Of a stretch of DNA of 64,000 nucleotides, positions 36,801 to 42,708 are shown piece by piece. The stretch is from Aristolochia californica (lineage: Eukaryota; Streptophyta; Magnoliopsida; Piperales; Aristolochiaceae). Each line of letters starts with the position of its first letter. Position 1 is the first letter of the stretch. Both the position numbers and the translations under genes were made by a program. The notes beneath the pieces were generated by a model, which saw only the letters and a program-made list of their open reading frames with translations, was not told the DNA's origin and searched no databases. Where the stretch lies: NCBI GenBank assembly GCA_029961685.1, contig JARWKL010000001.1:56384062-56448061 (forward strand). The letters run 5' to 3'.

Positions 36801-39800
36801 ACCCACAGCTATCTGGAGGCCGACGTTAGCCTCCTGCCTTGGTTGGACCTCACCTTGGTGGATTACTAGGGTAAGACGTCATAATCTCTCCCCCCTTTGG
36901 CGTACTTTCTTCCCACTCCTTGGTATTCTTAAGAAGGGAATTAGATTCTTTGTTGGCAATGGTGAAAACCTCAACTTCTAGAATGATTGGTGGTGTGATT
37001 TTGGTCCCCTCAGCAACACTTTCACCCCCCTCTGTCAAATCAGCTATCAGCTCAATACATCTATTGTGTCTTTTTGGTCTCCTCTGGATGACTAAAATCT
37101 ATTTCTTCGTCGTGGCCTCGATGATGACAAAGCCTCCTTGGCCTCATCCCTCCTCAAGACTCTTTAAGGCACCACTGTTTGTCCTTTTTTTTAAAAAAAA
37201 AAGGTATATTGCAATAAAAGAAGAATGAAGAGTACAATACCTGGCTAAAAAGGACATTCCTCCACAACAAAATGTTGGAAGGACACGCCTAATTTAGCTT
37301 GAATATCTGCTAGTACAATACCTGGCACCAATGTTCGTCCTAATATCAAAGATAAGATCATTTGGCAACTTGAGCATGACGGCATATTCTCGGTCTCCTC
37401 CATACCATCTCATCAACAGCTAGCATCACTCAGTGGATCCTAGCGACATCTACTTCATCTGGAAGTTGGCCGCCCCTCTCAAAGTTAAATTCTTTCTCTG
37501 GTGCACCGTAAAAGACAGAATTCTCACTACATCAAATCTCCACAAACGGGGAAACACCTCCCTCTCCCTTCTATGTACTTTTTGCAAAACCATGGAAGAG
37601 ACAACCAACCACCTTCTCCTTCACAGTCAATTTTCCTAGTCTGTTTGGTCTAGCATCTTCAATCATTTTGGTCTTCAACTTTGCATCCCCAATGACCTCT
37701 TCACTACCCTCAAGATTGCATCTCGGCCCTTCCTTCACACCTTAGGAAGAATCTTGATCCCCTTAGTTGTTGGCCACAGTCCTTGGACCATCTAGAAGGA
37801 ACATAATAATAGGCACTTCAACTTCAAAGCATGTCATATTGAGATGATCGTCAGCCAAATCATTGGCCAAGTCTCGAACTGGCTTCACACCAGTAAGGAG
37901 TTCAGATTTATCAACTCCTCCCTCCGCCTCAATTGATCGATCATTTCTTGTATGATGTGCTGCCATTGCCCTCCCATCATCACTACCTAGACCCCCCTCC
38001 TACTGCTATTTAAAGTTAAATTTTGATGGCAGAGCTTGAGGGTGCCCTGGCATCGCTAGCTTTGGTGGTGTCTTCAGAGATGCTGATGGTCGAACCCTGC
38101 TCACTTATTCACAACCTATGCGGACAGTTAACTCTACGGAAGTTAAACTTTTTGTTCTTTACCATGGTCTCCTCCTTTTCTAGCATCATCTCAGCGGCCC
38201 CCTCATCATTGAGGGTGACTCTCTAGTCGTCATCAATTGACGCTCTACTGCCTCTTCTCCTCCATGGCATCATTGAAGTTTTCTCCACAACATCTTTGAT
38301 GTTATCACCCAGATTCAATGTTATTGGACTAGCACCCTGACATCAGCAAACTCGTTTGCTAATTCTCTTGCTAAAAATGGAGCCCTCCTCCAATCCTTGA
38401 TTGTAGGGGGAGAGCTCCCCTAATCTTTTGTTTTGTTTTGCTTTGGTTTCTGTTAATAAAGGACAGCTTTATTCAACAACAAAAAAGAAAAAAAATATGA
38501 CAACTGTTCTTTAAAAAATGACAAGTAATGTGCCCTGAGAAGTCACGATAAATCAATCCCAGGACAAAAGAGTTGAGGCAAAAAACAAAAAAGAGCAAGA
38601 CAAAGAGAGATAGAGAGAGACAGAGAGAAGTCATAATGTTGTTCAACGGTGGCACAATCATAATTTTTATGGCTCTGGATTTTAAGAGTCACACATCCCA
38701 AAAAAAATGAACTATGAACGAGACAGCAAGACAGCAACTTGCAAGCTCACAAACTTCAAAAAAATGTGCATATTGCACATGAATAGCCACAACAAACAGA
38801 GTATAAACAGAAAAATTGCACAATTGGCATTATACTAGGTGCTACATGCAGCTCCTGAAGTGCCTCCAACGGCACTGAGCTCCATGCAAACGACTCAATT
38901 GCCATTTTTCTGTTTTTTGAGGTTCTTCACATGCAGCATGCACATCAAAAACCACGAAAGGATCTTACAAGTCACCATCTCATCGATTCAAGATGAACTT
39001 GTTTGAGTTGTCATTCATTTTTTTAAAATGATACTGTTTGAGTTGTCATTCATAAGACAGACATTGTGTTGGAAATCCAAAAGAAGGCTGTACGGGATTT
39101 GGCTGAGATGTCTAAATGGGTAAGGTTGCTGCTATTGATTCCATTGTGCATGTTTGTCAAAATGCCACAACATTTATTTCCAACTAACCAGCAACAATGA
39201 GTTTGAGGAAAAGAAAAATGTGGTACTTACGAATTTAGACCTTAAATAAGACATCCAAGAAGGACAAGTTTACTTTCCTGTCAATGATGAGCTCCAGAAT
39301 GCTACAACCTTTTCAAAGTTGGATAACCAATGATGATATCATTAAGTTTAAATGCATGAAGGTGACACTGAAAAGACCTTATCCCCTACCCAAGAACAGG
39401 CACTATGACATCTTGGTTATGCTTTATCAAAAAAAAAAAAAAAAACATCCTGGTTATGCATTTGGCTTGATGAATACACCATCCATACTTCTAGGCTCTG
39501 ACTAGCAACATACTTATTCCTTAGCATGTTTGTTTAGTTTTCTTTGATGCATTAGCCCATGGCAAGAATTGAACAGCCCATAAGGAGTGCTTACTACTAG
39601 TGCTGGAGTTGCTGAAATAGAATCCAATTGTTGTGAGAATGTCAAATTGTAAATTCGTATAGATCAAATAGACATTGATGATTGATTAAATATATCACAA
39701 AAAAGACAAATGATAGATAGTTCCCAGCTAAAGAGTCAGCCAACTGATTGGGCAAACAAGGAAAATTGAGCAAATGAGATCGAGAGGAAGCTACCTATAG

Positions 39801-41999
39801 CCTAGACAAAGAGGCCCTACTATTCTTCAAGTCCCCTTCAACAGTAAATCATCTGAAACAGAGCATGCCTATGTAATCTCAGACCAGAGGGGCCCAAATA
39901 CAACGATGATACAGTTGCATTCGGTACAGACTTGCACAACTACTGTAAATATTCTCAAACTTTAAATGTAGTTTCATTTCAGGGCATTTGATTTTCACAC
40001 ACCCATTTCTACCATGAGCTTTGAAATGATAAAACAACTTAAGAGGAATAAACGAGATAATTTTACCTACCACAGAACAAACAATCCGACATTTTCTGTA
40101 AATTGAGATAAGTTTGAAGAAAAAATACCTGATATAGTAAAGTTCCATTGCTGACAGCCACAAGATTAGAGTGAACTGTAAATTCCAGATCATAGCTGAA
40201 GAAGGATGCTAAAACAATCAATTTAAATATCAATAACAAAATGTTAATCAATAATGAATAAGAAGAAATGTATTAATTATACCAGCAACGCTGAAAAGGA
40301 CTGTCGATACAAGGGAACCAGCAGCGTGCACGCCTTATTTGGTTATTTGTGTGGAGCACATTATTACCAAAATGAATACCAGTTTCTGGTTTCTCTACCC
40401 AATAATCAATCCGAACTGACTTAACATGCTGCATCAAAAAGATAAACCTAAGTAACTAATTAAGAGTCACAGCACTTATTATGACAGAATCATTGAAGAT
40501 CAAATATTCACCAGTGAGTCACAACAAAGATTCGTTAAAATTTTGACTTCTGGCCAGACAACTGATCAATGTAGATCAATTATAGATTTATATTTGAATT
40601 TTTTGCTGATATGCACCAGACTAGTAAGAACTTAAAGTTTATGAAGTGAGAAAGCAAAAAATTAGAAATAGGAAAAAATTAAAGAAGACCAAAACTCCAA
40701 CTCCTAATAAGTTAAGGCAACAGAATCATAAAGCCGAACTAAACCCGTAGCATAGCACATCGGGAGACAAAGAGAGATGATGACCCAATATACAGAAAGA
40801 TAAGAGTCATACTATGAAGTTCAACAGAAGACCCCTACGATGTAGTTATTCATAAAACTGATACACTGATTCAAAGAATCATGAATTGATTGAGGAGATG
40901 AGTAAAGTTAATATCTACTGTTTGCCATTTCCCTGATATCACGACTATTTTAAAGCTCCACTTTGTCTACTTAGAGACCCTAACCTAGTGATGCAACCAC
41001 TATGGGTTCAAACATGGATCTACAAACGAATGATATCCATTTAAGATGACCAGATCGCGGTCTCACGACTACAGAAGCACAGGAAGCCTCACATGAAACC
41101 ACCACAGCATGTGGTCTACTAACATAATTTAGTTATTTTAGCAGTTCCATAAATTAGTACATGTCAAAATTTAACAGAATCCTTTGTACTCGGTCACATG
41201 CTCAACAAGCTACTCAGGATGAGCAGAATACAGCGTCTTAAAGGTCCTGTAGGACCATTCAGCTTAAATCCATTGCGCCTCAAATGAGAATATCTACAAA
41301 GTTTACTAGCCTGAATTGCCTTCCTGACACAATTGGCTCGTTTTAGTGGTTCCAGAAGTTAATTAGTAATTACCTCTTGCCCAGCATGCCCATTTGCCTC
41401 ATTATTTGTTTTTGGTGGCTGATCACCTGCTGGTTGTAACGATTTACTAGACAAGATGAGGAGATTAGGTGTCATTTCTCTTTCCAAAGATGAAATATAT
41501 GCTGATCCTGCAGCGTCAGCAGCGGTACCGGGGCAGGATACAGAGGTCCATCGCTTCTCATCTTTCTCAAGTTCGTAATGGGGGAGAAAATGAAACTCAA
41601 CTGGTTCTCCATCTACTGACACACTATGAATGGTCATATTATCAGCATGAAGACCAACAACCTCGTTCTCCGGAACAAGAATTTCCAGCTCAGTGTACCT
41701 TAAGAAATTCAGATTAAAAGACAATTAACCACACTTAATAGATCATAAAACACCTATATCTGTGAAGAAGTAACAACAATGACAAAATCCAATAGGTAAG
41801 ACAATCCAAAGTAATCCGAAGGAGTTAGCCGTGATAACCAGCAGATACCCAAAAATTCATCTTCTCTTGAAATAAGACTATACCCGTGGATACGTTGTCG
41901 TTGCATGTCGACTGATATGCAGAGCTTTTGATGGCGCACAAAGACCCCGGAACCCTCTTGTCTCTGTTCGTCATTCTTTGACTTCCGTGGCTTTGCCAT
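3792..41999 (-). CDS. TAF2: TAF2, TFIID subunit 2; 19 exons, 3' end beyond window
   Basis: TAF2 is the TFIID subunit that helps recognise core-promoter/initiator DNA and position TBP in the nucleus. Nineteen minus-strand blocks, all with GT donors and AG acceptors, join without a stop into 789 codons. The protein starts MAKPRKSKN and keeps landmarks of plant TAF2 as I recall them: [83 protein letters not shown]. The body is an M1-aminopeptidase fold that has lost catalysis: HEXXH is replaced by YALAK (residues 346-350). Plant TAF2 is about 1,370 residues, so roughly the last 40% lies past base 1, after intron 19. Only 2,367 of 38,208 bp are coding. Five introns measure 4.7-8.3 kb and carry LINE, Copia or TRIM insertions. 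The start ATG has A at -3 and G at +4. Identity is secure; a few splice sites could shift by several bases. Confidence 0.95.
4472..4514 (-). CDS. TAF2: TAF2 exon 18
   Basis: A 43-bp exon between TGTGCCAG and GTAATA, encoding [14 protein letters not shown] after the split Arg codon. It matches the conserved [12 protein letters not shown] segment. Confidence 0.9.
4671..4750 (-). CDS. TAF2: TAF2 exon 17
   Basis: After TTCTTCAG. Encodes [20 protein letters not shown] and then ATIGLP, with a split Arg codon before GTTAAC. Intron 16, upstream in transcription, is 5.0 kb. Confidence 0.9.
4920..5728. other. Intron 16 segment with possible promoter/LTR-like core
   Basis: Starts with a T-run (4920-4930) like a minus-strand retroposon tail. 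At 5352-5361 it has TATATAAAGG on the plus strand, a strong TATA-like box, followed by leader-like sequence; this could be an LTR promoter. No PBS or paired LTR was found, and the ORFs here match nothing I recognise. Confidence 0.35.
5729..6105 (-). mobile_element. LINE 3' fragment (RNase H end), minus
   Basis: A poly-T at about 5730-5740 marks a minus-strand poly-A tail. The minus translation reads [16 protein letters not shown] then [14 protein letters not shown], the second half of the RNase H domain at the ORF2 C-terminus of plant L1 elements. Truncated near 6105, where a plus-strand LINE begins. Borders approximate. Confidence 0.75.
6106..8572 (+). mobile_element. LINE ORF2 remnant, RT to RNase H, plus
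   Basis: 5'-truncated L1-type element with many stops and frameshifts. RT catalytic box QFVDDTICF at 6404-6430. Then the conserved thumb/zf-RVT linker ([44 protein letters not shown]). RNase H near 8010-8500 ([33 protein letters not shown]). 3' UTR ends AATAAAATCATCATCATTTC. The RNase H start carries a tandem duplication (see findings). Same subfamily as the LINEs at 29.6-31.6 kb. Left border approximate. Confidence 0.85.
8954..9333 (+). mobile_element. 5'-truncated LINE insertion with TSD, plus
   Basis: RNase H C-terminal half ([33 protein letters not shown] stop) and a 3' UTR with an A tail at 9320-9329. GTCAGGAA at 8946-8953 and 9334-9341 flanks it as a target-site duplication, so this 380-bp piece is one retroposition event into TAF2 intron 16. 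Same subfamily as the 4.8-kb LINE at 55956-60774. Confidence 0.88.
9342..9749. other. TAF2 intron 16, near exon 16
   Basis: Intron DNA between a LINE tail and exon 16. No recognised element. Confidence 0.5.
9750..9806 (-). CDS. TAF2: TAF2 exon 16
   Basis: Nineteen codons between TGCGCAG and GTACTT, encoding [19 protein letters not shown]. Phase 0 at both ends. Confidence 0.91.
9985..10045. repeat. AT/AC microsatellite in TAF2 intron 15
   Basis: Imperfect (TA)n/(CATATA)n tract within the 305-bp intron 15. Confidence 0.85.
10112..10237 (-). CDS. TAF2: TAF2 exon 15
   Basis: After TTTACTCAG. Forty-two codons encoding [20 protein letters not shown] and then [21 protein letters not shown]. This helical HEAT-like segment begins the region after the peptidase-like domain. 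Confidence 0.93.
10473..10834. repeat. Diverged direct duplication in intron 14
   Basis: Two copies of about 140 bp (10473-10613 and 10695-10834, period 222) share TAGCAAATATCA, GAGACTCTTCTCT and GGTTGCTGTT in order. Further downstream, 10841-10893 and 11165-11217 are also related (ATAGTTATACATG..CAGGCTA). Not recognised as any named element. Confidence 0.7.
11220..12430. other. Intron 14 segment, no recognised feature
   Basis: Non-coding; contains an A21-type run near 12070-12090. No similarity to TAF2 exons or retroelement proteins on either strand. Confidence 0.5.
12520..13183 (+). mobile_element. LINE 3' fragment with 14-bp TSD, plus
   Basis: Encodes an RNase H ([20 protein letters not shown]; then [14 protein letters not shown]) of a LINE subfamily different from its neighbours; the first catalytic motif is FDSS rather than FDGS. 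Stops are present. GGTGAAGTTGGATA occurs at 12506-12519 and 13184-13197, bounding a 664-bp insertion that ends in a short A-rich tail. Confidence 0.87.
13265..13705 (+). mobile_element. Intact TRIM retrotransposon with PBS, PPT and TSD
   Basis: Terminal-repeat retrotransposon in miniature, 441 bp, non-coding. 5' LTR 13265-13373 and 3' LTR 13588-13705 (109 and 118 bp) both start TGTTAAGGAATAGTCCCACA; they end TAACA and TTACA. The PBS TGGTATCAGAGC (13374-13385), complementary to initiator Met-tRNA, touches the 5' LTR. The PPT GAGGGGGAG touches the 3' LTR. The interior is four tandem units of 41-44 bp. AGTTT flanks both ends (13260-13264, 13706-13710). Mobilisation would need proteins from another LTR element. 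Confidence 0.95.
13403..13572 (+). repeat. Four 41-44-bp tandem units inside TRIM
   Basis: Units begin at 13403, 13444, 13485 and 13529, each carrying CTACACCTAAA, TTATCCACTTGTAGAGCC and CACAAAA. The related TRIM at 27.1 kb has only one such unit, so this is a local expansion. Confidence 0.9.
14099..14656 (-). pseudogene. LINE ORF2 RNase H region
   Basis: A 185-codon open stretch. The linker [20 protein letters not shown] leads into RNase H with its acidic residues visible: [12 protein letters not shown] (first Asp), [10 protein letters not shown] (Glu), IIEGDSKTV (second Asp). The last Asp motif (LADNLAK-type) lies past a frameshift near 14099. Confidence 0.88.
14708..15223 (-). pseudogene. 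LINE ORF2 zf-RVT region
   Basis: A 171-codon open stretch with [37 protein letters not shown], and the zinc-binding segment [20 protein letters not shown] (C-x2-C...H-x4-C). This is the domain between RT and RNase H in plant L1 ORF2. Not an independent gene. Confidence 0.88.
15467..16312 (-). mobile_element. LINE 3' fragment, minus, another subfamily
   Basis: A T-rich left edge (about 15467-15484) and minus-strand linker ARTFENRS preceded by [18 protein letters not shown], the region just upstream of RNase H in L1 ORF2. A degraded RNase H follows toward the left. Borders approximate; no TSD found. Confidence 0.65.
16313..16905 (-). mobile_element. LINE fragment with RT-end region, minus
   Basis: Poly-T at 16317-16325 followed by a LINE-type 3' end. 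About 0.45 kb further on, the minus strand reads [20 protein letters not shown] and LGGLGLKS, the end of RT. The RNase H expected between is missing, so the copy is internally deleted or composite. Confidence 0.6.
17000..18085. other. Intron 14 segment with possible LINE tail
   Basis: At about 17317-17600 the sequence resembles the LINE 3' end at 15.48 kb (T-run, GATGAGAATTTCATTGAGAGAGA, TTACAAAAAGGC), suggesting another minus-strand tail. The rest is unrecognised intronic DNA. Confidence 0.4.
18086..18173 (-). CDS. TAF2: TAF2 exon 14
   Basis: I placed the acceptor at TTTTGTCAG rather than the TGTAG five bases downstream, because only the former keeps frame and gives [20 protein letters not shown]. 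Ends with HQPVQMW before GTAAGA. Intron 14, which follows, is 7.8 kb. Confidence 0.9.
18591..18938 (-). CDS. TAF2: TAF2 exon 13
   Basis: Longest exon here (348 bp), after TTTGAAG. Encodes [20 protein letters not shown], the acidic [19 protein letters not shown] stretch, [17 protein letters not shown], and a basic [14 protein letters not shown] linker that may be surface-exposed. Ends in a split Ser codon before GTATCT. Confidence 0.94.
19028..19125 (-). CDS. TAF2: TAF2 exon 12
   Basis: After TTCTGCAG. Encodes [20 protein letters not shown] and then [12 protein letters not shown], with a split Arg codon before GTTTGA. Residues 481-513. Confidence 0.92.
19130..21100. other. Intron 11, no recognised gene
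   Basis: AT-rich intronic DNA with an A20-type run at 19496-19516. 20540-21000 is GC-richer and may belong to a decayed retroelement, but I could not assign a domain. Confidence 0.45.
21110..23700 (+). mobile_element. Copia fragment B (pol and 3' LTR), decayed
   Basis: Copia pol homologous to fragment A. Integrase end ([36 protein letters not shown]). RT with [24 protein letters not shown] text near 22010-22060 and an intact YVDDI near 22268-22282. RNase H ([12 protein letters not shown]; after an insertion, [18 protein letters not shown]). End part [14 protein letters not shown] and MFTKALG. PPT-like GAGAGGGAG near 23386 precedes a probable 3' LTR to about 23700 that resembles that of fragment A. 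Numerous stops. Lies antisense in TAF2 intron 11. Confidence 0.85.
22763..22942 (+). mobile_element. 180-bp LINE tail inside Copia B
   Basis: The Copia RNase H frame breaks after KLEAYSN and changes into a LINE RNase H C-terminus ([20 protein letters not shown], then KLAKFRTS stop) and an A tail, then returns to Copia. TGTTGAC occurs at 22756-22762 and 22943-22949, a short target-site duplication that may partly be microhomology. Confidence 0.85.
23788..23862 (-). CDS. TAF2: TAF2 exon 11
   Basis: Twenty-five codons between TTTTCAG and GTGATT, encoding [20 protein letters not shown] and then LSTKE. The following 4.7-kb intron 11 contains a Copia element. Confidence 0.92.
24103..24156 (-). CDS. 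TAF2: TAF2 exon 10
   Basis: Eighteen-codon exon between TGCTAG and GTGTGA, encoding [18 protein letters not shown]. It continues the ...SWKS reading of exon 9 exactly as expected for TAF2. Confidence 0.92.
24238..24363 (-). CDS. TAF2: TAF2 exon 9
   Basis: After TTATGCAG. Encodes [39 protein letters not shown], then donor GTAAGT. Residues 396-437; both ends are phase 0. Confidence 0.93.
24370..24960. other. Intron 8 segment, possible LTR-like start
   Basis: At 24727 TGTTAGGGTACC begins an LTR-like stretch with TTTAAATAG near 24871 as a candidate TATA box. I found no matching 3' end or PBS, so the assignment is weak. Confidence 0.3.
24961..25170 (+). repeat. Three tandem units of about 70 bp
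   Basis: Units start at 24961, 25030 and 25102 with AACTCAGAGCTTG and share CTCTTGTTCTTGGCT and TTCTGTCCAC. Immediately downstream of the LTR-like stretch. Confidence 0.85.
25253..26462 (-). mobile_element. 5'-truncated LINE with 13-bp TSD, minus
   Basis: GACCTTGGACCTT occurs at 25240-25252 and 26463-26475, bounding a 1,210-bp insertion whose poly-T follows the left copy. The minus strand has a 241-codon open stretch (26091-25366) with the linker [18 protein letters not shown] and RNase H ([39 protein letters not shown]). Two catalytic Asp codons are changed (FDGS to NINM, EGDSK to EGHSK), so the enzyme is dead. Confidence 0.92.
26476..26990 (+). mobile_element. Old LINE RNase H end, target of the preceding insertion
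   Basis: Plus-strand text [20 protein letters not shown], then [18 protein letters not shown], resembles the RNase H C-terminus of a third LINE subfamily, full of stops, followed by an A-rich 3' end. The DNA left of 25240 may belong to the same copy. Confidence 0.6.
27119..27439 (+). mobile_element. Second, degenerate TRIM copy
   Basis: 3' LTR 27321-27439 (119 bp, TGTTGTAAAAATTGTCCCAC to CCAACTAACA) matches the 3' LTR of the TRIM at 13.3 kb in length and order of motifs (AGAAAGATC.TTTAGTTTATTAG-type core, GGGATGGG, TTGGAYCCAAC). The 5' LTR starts at 27119. A decayed PBS (CCATAATAACAGAGC, 27227-27241) lies where TGGTATCAGAGC is expected. One internal unit only. AATTA flanks both ends within a base. 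Confidence 0.85.
27815..28325 (+). mobile_element. LINE RNase H remnant, plus
   Basis: Reads [20 protein letters not shown], then [33 protein letters not shown]: all four RNase H acidic positions can be traced. Three stops interrupt it. It forms a subfamily of its own here. Confidence 0.75.
28340..29568 (+). mobile_element. LINE 5' region, ends in endonuclease start
   Basis: Mostly unrecognised, purine-rich. Its last part, 29499-29568, reads [20 protein letters not shown], the N-terminus of an L1 ORF2 apurinic-type endonuclease (SWNxRG). I infer that the preceding kilobase is ORF1/5' UTR. The frame is cut at 29569 by a minus-strand LINE. Confidence 0.55.
29569..31628 (-). mobile_element. LINE 3' part, minus, split by another LINE
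   Basis: Two pieces: 29569-29626 (poly-T plus 3' UTR) and 31107-about 31628 (RNase [15 protein letters not shown] start, [35 protein letters not shown]). Joined, the 3' UTR order matches that of the LINE ending at 8572 (GCCTCCC/CTTGATGTA/AATAAAAT.ATCATCATTT). The inserted plus-strand LINE occupies the gap. Right border approximate. Confidence 0.88.
29627..31099 (+). mobile_element. 5'-truncated LINE inserted in a LINE, plus
   Basis: ORF2 end: [20 protein letters not shown] motif, the zf-RVT segment [19 protein letters not shown], linker [19 protein letters not shown], RNase H ([39 protein letters not shown]), A tail at 31091-31101. AAGGGAG at 29620-29626 and about 31100-31106 is the duplicated target, the first A merging with the tail. 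A few stops; RNase H itself is open for 156 codons (30647-31117). Confidence 0.9.
31640..31742 (+). other. Possible SINE-like tail with Pol III B-box-like motif
   Basis: GGCTTCAAATCCC near 31710 resembles a tRNA B box (GGTTCRAATCC) and lies just upstream of an A17-type tail, as in tRNA-derived SINEs. No convincing A box; tentative. Confidence 0.25.
32272..32450. repeat. Palindrome-rich repeat near TAF2 exon 8
   Basis: TTAAGTAAACGAGCC (32272-32286) and GGCTCGTTTACTTAA (32329-32343) are a perfect 15-bp inverted repeat. GATCTCGAAT and ATTCGAGATC (32359-32381) form a second, 10-bp palindrome. The whole stretch is enriched in CGAGC/GCTCG words. Likely a non-autonomous DNA element or fold-back repeat; family unknown. 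Confidence 0.75.
32627..32718 (-). CDS. TAF2: TAF2 exon 8
   Basis: After TACTGCAG. Encodes [20 protein letters not shown] and then [11 protein letters not shown] before GTTTAC. The M1 third-ligand motif WLNEGFA is WLLDGLA. An 8.3-kb intron follows. Confidence 0.93.
32804..32888 (-). CDS. TAF2: TAF2 exon 7
   Basis: After TTATGTAG. Encodes [20 protein letters not shown] and then ITAETPND, with a split Glu codon before GTAAGT. The zinc-site HEXXH of M1 peptidases is YALAK here (residues 346-350). Confidence 0.93.
32890..33590. other. TAF2 intron 6, no gene
   Basis: AT-rich intron with a 13-C run (33001-33013) and an A-rich tract next to the exon 6 donor (33546-33578). Nothing coding recognised. 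Confidence 0.6.
33592..33745 (-). CDS. TAF2: TAF2 exon 6
   Basis: After CTATTTCAG. Encodes [20 protein letters not shown] and the IAPEMVI segment through DEKVIDQ. At the position of the M1 GAMEN exopeptidase motif the sequence is GASTC (residues 317-321), so that motif is lost. Confidence 0.93.
34211..34410 (-). CDS. TAF2: TAF2 exon 5
   Basis: After CTGTGCAG. Encodes [34 protein letters not shown] and the [14 protein letters not shown] segment, ending in a split Ser codon before GTCTGG. It lies 5.7 kb from exon 4 because intron 4 holds a LINE. Confidence 0.93.
34412..36020. other. Intron 4, unassigned segment
   Basis: Non-coding as far as I can see. 35343-35702 has a 119-codon plus-strand open stretch ([19 protein letters not shown]...) that matches no family I know; low-complexity or retroelement-derived origin is possible. 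Confidence 0.4.
36021..38495 (+). mobile_element. LINE ORF2 remnant, RT to RNase H, plus
   Basis: RT text [20 protein letters not shown], then the active-site box reads FDNDT (36214-36231) where FADDT is expected, so the first catalytic Asp is lost. [18 protein letters not shown] and NWEKSSL follow. zf-RVT near 37430-37640 ([39 protein letters not shown]). RNase H near 38020-38420 ([16 protein letters not shown]). Frameshifts throughout. A 139-bp minus-strand tail is inserted at 37186-37324. Borders approximate. Confidence 0.85.
37186..37324 (-). mobile_element. Short retroposed tail in LINE, with TSD, minus
   Basis: Flanked by GCACCACTGTTTGTCCT (37169-37185) and GCACCAATGTTCGTCCT (37325-37341), a 17-bp duplication with two changes. 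The T-run follows the left copy. AGTACAATACCTGGC occurs twice (near 37229-37243 and 37311-37325). The sequence resembles LINE 3' UTR (TGTTGGAAGGAC..). Confidence 0.8.
38496..40128. other. Intron 4, remainder
   Basis: AT-rich intron DNA; a short direct repeat GTTTGAGTTGTCATTCAT occurs at about 39002 and 39035. 39720-39890 weakly resembles a minus-strand LINE tail. No gene recognised. Confidence 0.4.
40129..40195 (-). CDS. TAF2: TAF2 exon 4
   Basis: Short exon encoding [20 protein letters not shown] and then LYQ, between TTCTTCAG and GTATTT. It completes the split Cys codon of exon 3. Residues 196-218. Confidence 0.93.
40283..40428 (-). CDS. TAF2: TAF2 exon 3
   Basis: Follows TTGATGCAG. Encodes [16 protein letters not shown] and [15 protein letters not shown], ending in a split Cys codon before GTATAA. 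Residues 148-195. No ORF of conventional length marks it; it was found by splicing and family match. Confidence 0.92.
40429..41373. other. TAF2 intron 2, no gene
   Basis: A 945-bp intron with no similarity to any protein family I recognise. Confidence 0.6.
41374..41698 (-). CDS. TAF2: TAF2 exon 2
   Basis: The acceptor TTAAG restores the glycine codon of [11 protein letters not shown]. The exon encodes the beta-sheet N-domain of the M1-like fold, including VGLHADN and VDGEPVEF, and ends GQE before GTAATT. Residues 39-147. Confidence 0.93.
41884..41999 (-). CDS. TAF2: TAF2 exon 1
   Basis: Residues 1-38 plus two bases, from ATG GCA AAG to CAC GG before the donor GTATAG. A GTG-initiated frame extends upstream but has no family support. 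Intron 1 is 185 bp. Confidence 0.92.
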
Positions 42000-42125
42000 T
42001 ATTAGGGCTTCTGTGAAAAGCTTAAAGCAGCAAGAGAGTTCTGCCACTCCCTACGCGCAACGAATCAGCCAAAGTCATGCGACCGAGGGAGCTGCTCCAT
42101 CTCTCCGCGCAAGGTAATTTATATG
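42000..42125 (-). promoter_or_regulatory. TAF2: TAF2 5' leader and candidate TATA box
   Basis: On the minus strand CATATAAATT at 42125-42116 is a plausible TATA box about 117-126 bp upstream of the TAF2 ATG. The DNA between is GC-richer than the surroundings. It contains two ATGs that open short frames (11 and 18 codons) and both close before the TAF2 start, so they could act as uORFs if transcription starts upstream of them. The transcription start is not determined. Confidence 0.45.
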
Positions 42126-42380
42126 TTTTTCAGTAATATTCTGTCTGGGATCTTTGAGAGAGACGAGGATCCCTCTCTATCGAAAAGAAGAGTAAACGTC
42201 CAAACCGTTTTATAGACAGGAACAGAAGCCGGTCTAGTAATGAACTGAAGGCTCATAGAAATCCGGAATATCTGGAAAATGTTAATTATTGTCATTTCTA
42301 AAGGTGAACCACCGAACGGGGCCACACCATACGGTGTGGAACCCACAGAAAATAAATAAATCGAGAAAGGTATTTTTTAA

Positions 42381-42681
42381 TGTTTGGAAGCAGAGGATCT
42401 TTGAGAGAAAAAAATAAGAATTTCTCTCTTAGTTAATTCTCTCGTAAAATGATGAAATTTAGAGAAAAAAATAAAAAATTGAGAGAAATTTTTAATCGTC
42501 AACATTTTAAAATATTACTATTTTTTTCATGTGTATACAAACAAAAAAAAAATTATTTCTCTTTCATTTTCTCTCTCATTTTCCAACTGTAACCTAACAA
42601 ATAAATTATTTTTCCTTTTTTTTTAATTTCTCTTTCTCTTCTCTTCGTTTTATTTTCTCTCCACTTTCGGTGTTCCAAACA
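42381..42681. mobile_element. MITE-like element upstream of TAF2
   Basis: About 301 bp, AT-rich, beginning TGTTTGGAA and ending TTCCAAACA (perfect 9-bp terminal inverted repeat), with purine-rich left and pyrimidine-rich right halves (GAGAGAAAAA / TTTCTCTC) that could fold together. No clear target-site duplication. Confidence 0.5.
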
Positions 42682-42708
42682 CAGCCTAGATGAGAGTAAT
42701 TTAAGGCT

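Noticed and set aside
41754..42047. A TAF2 start upstream at the GTG of 42047
   Set aside because: Plant TAF2 begins MAK-basic; the ATG at 41999 fits the family and has a good context, whereas GTG starts are not expected here.
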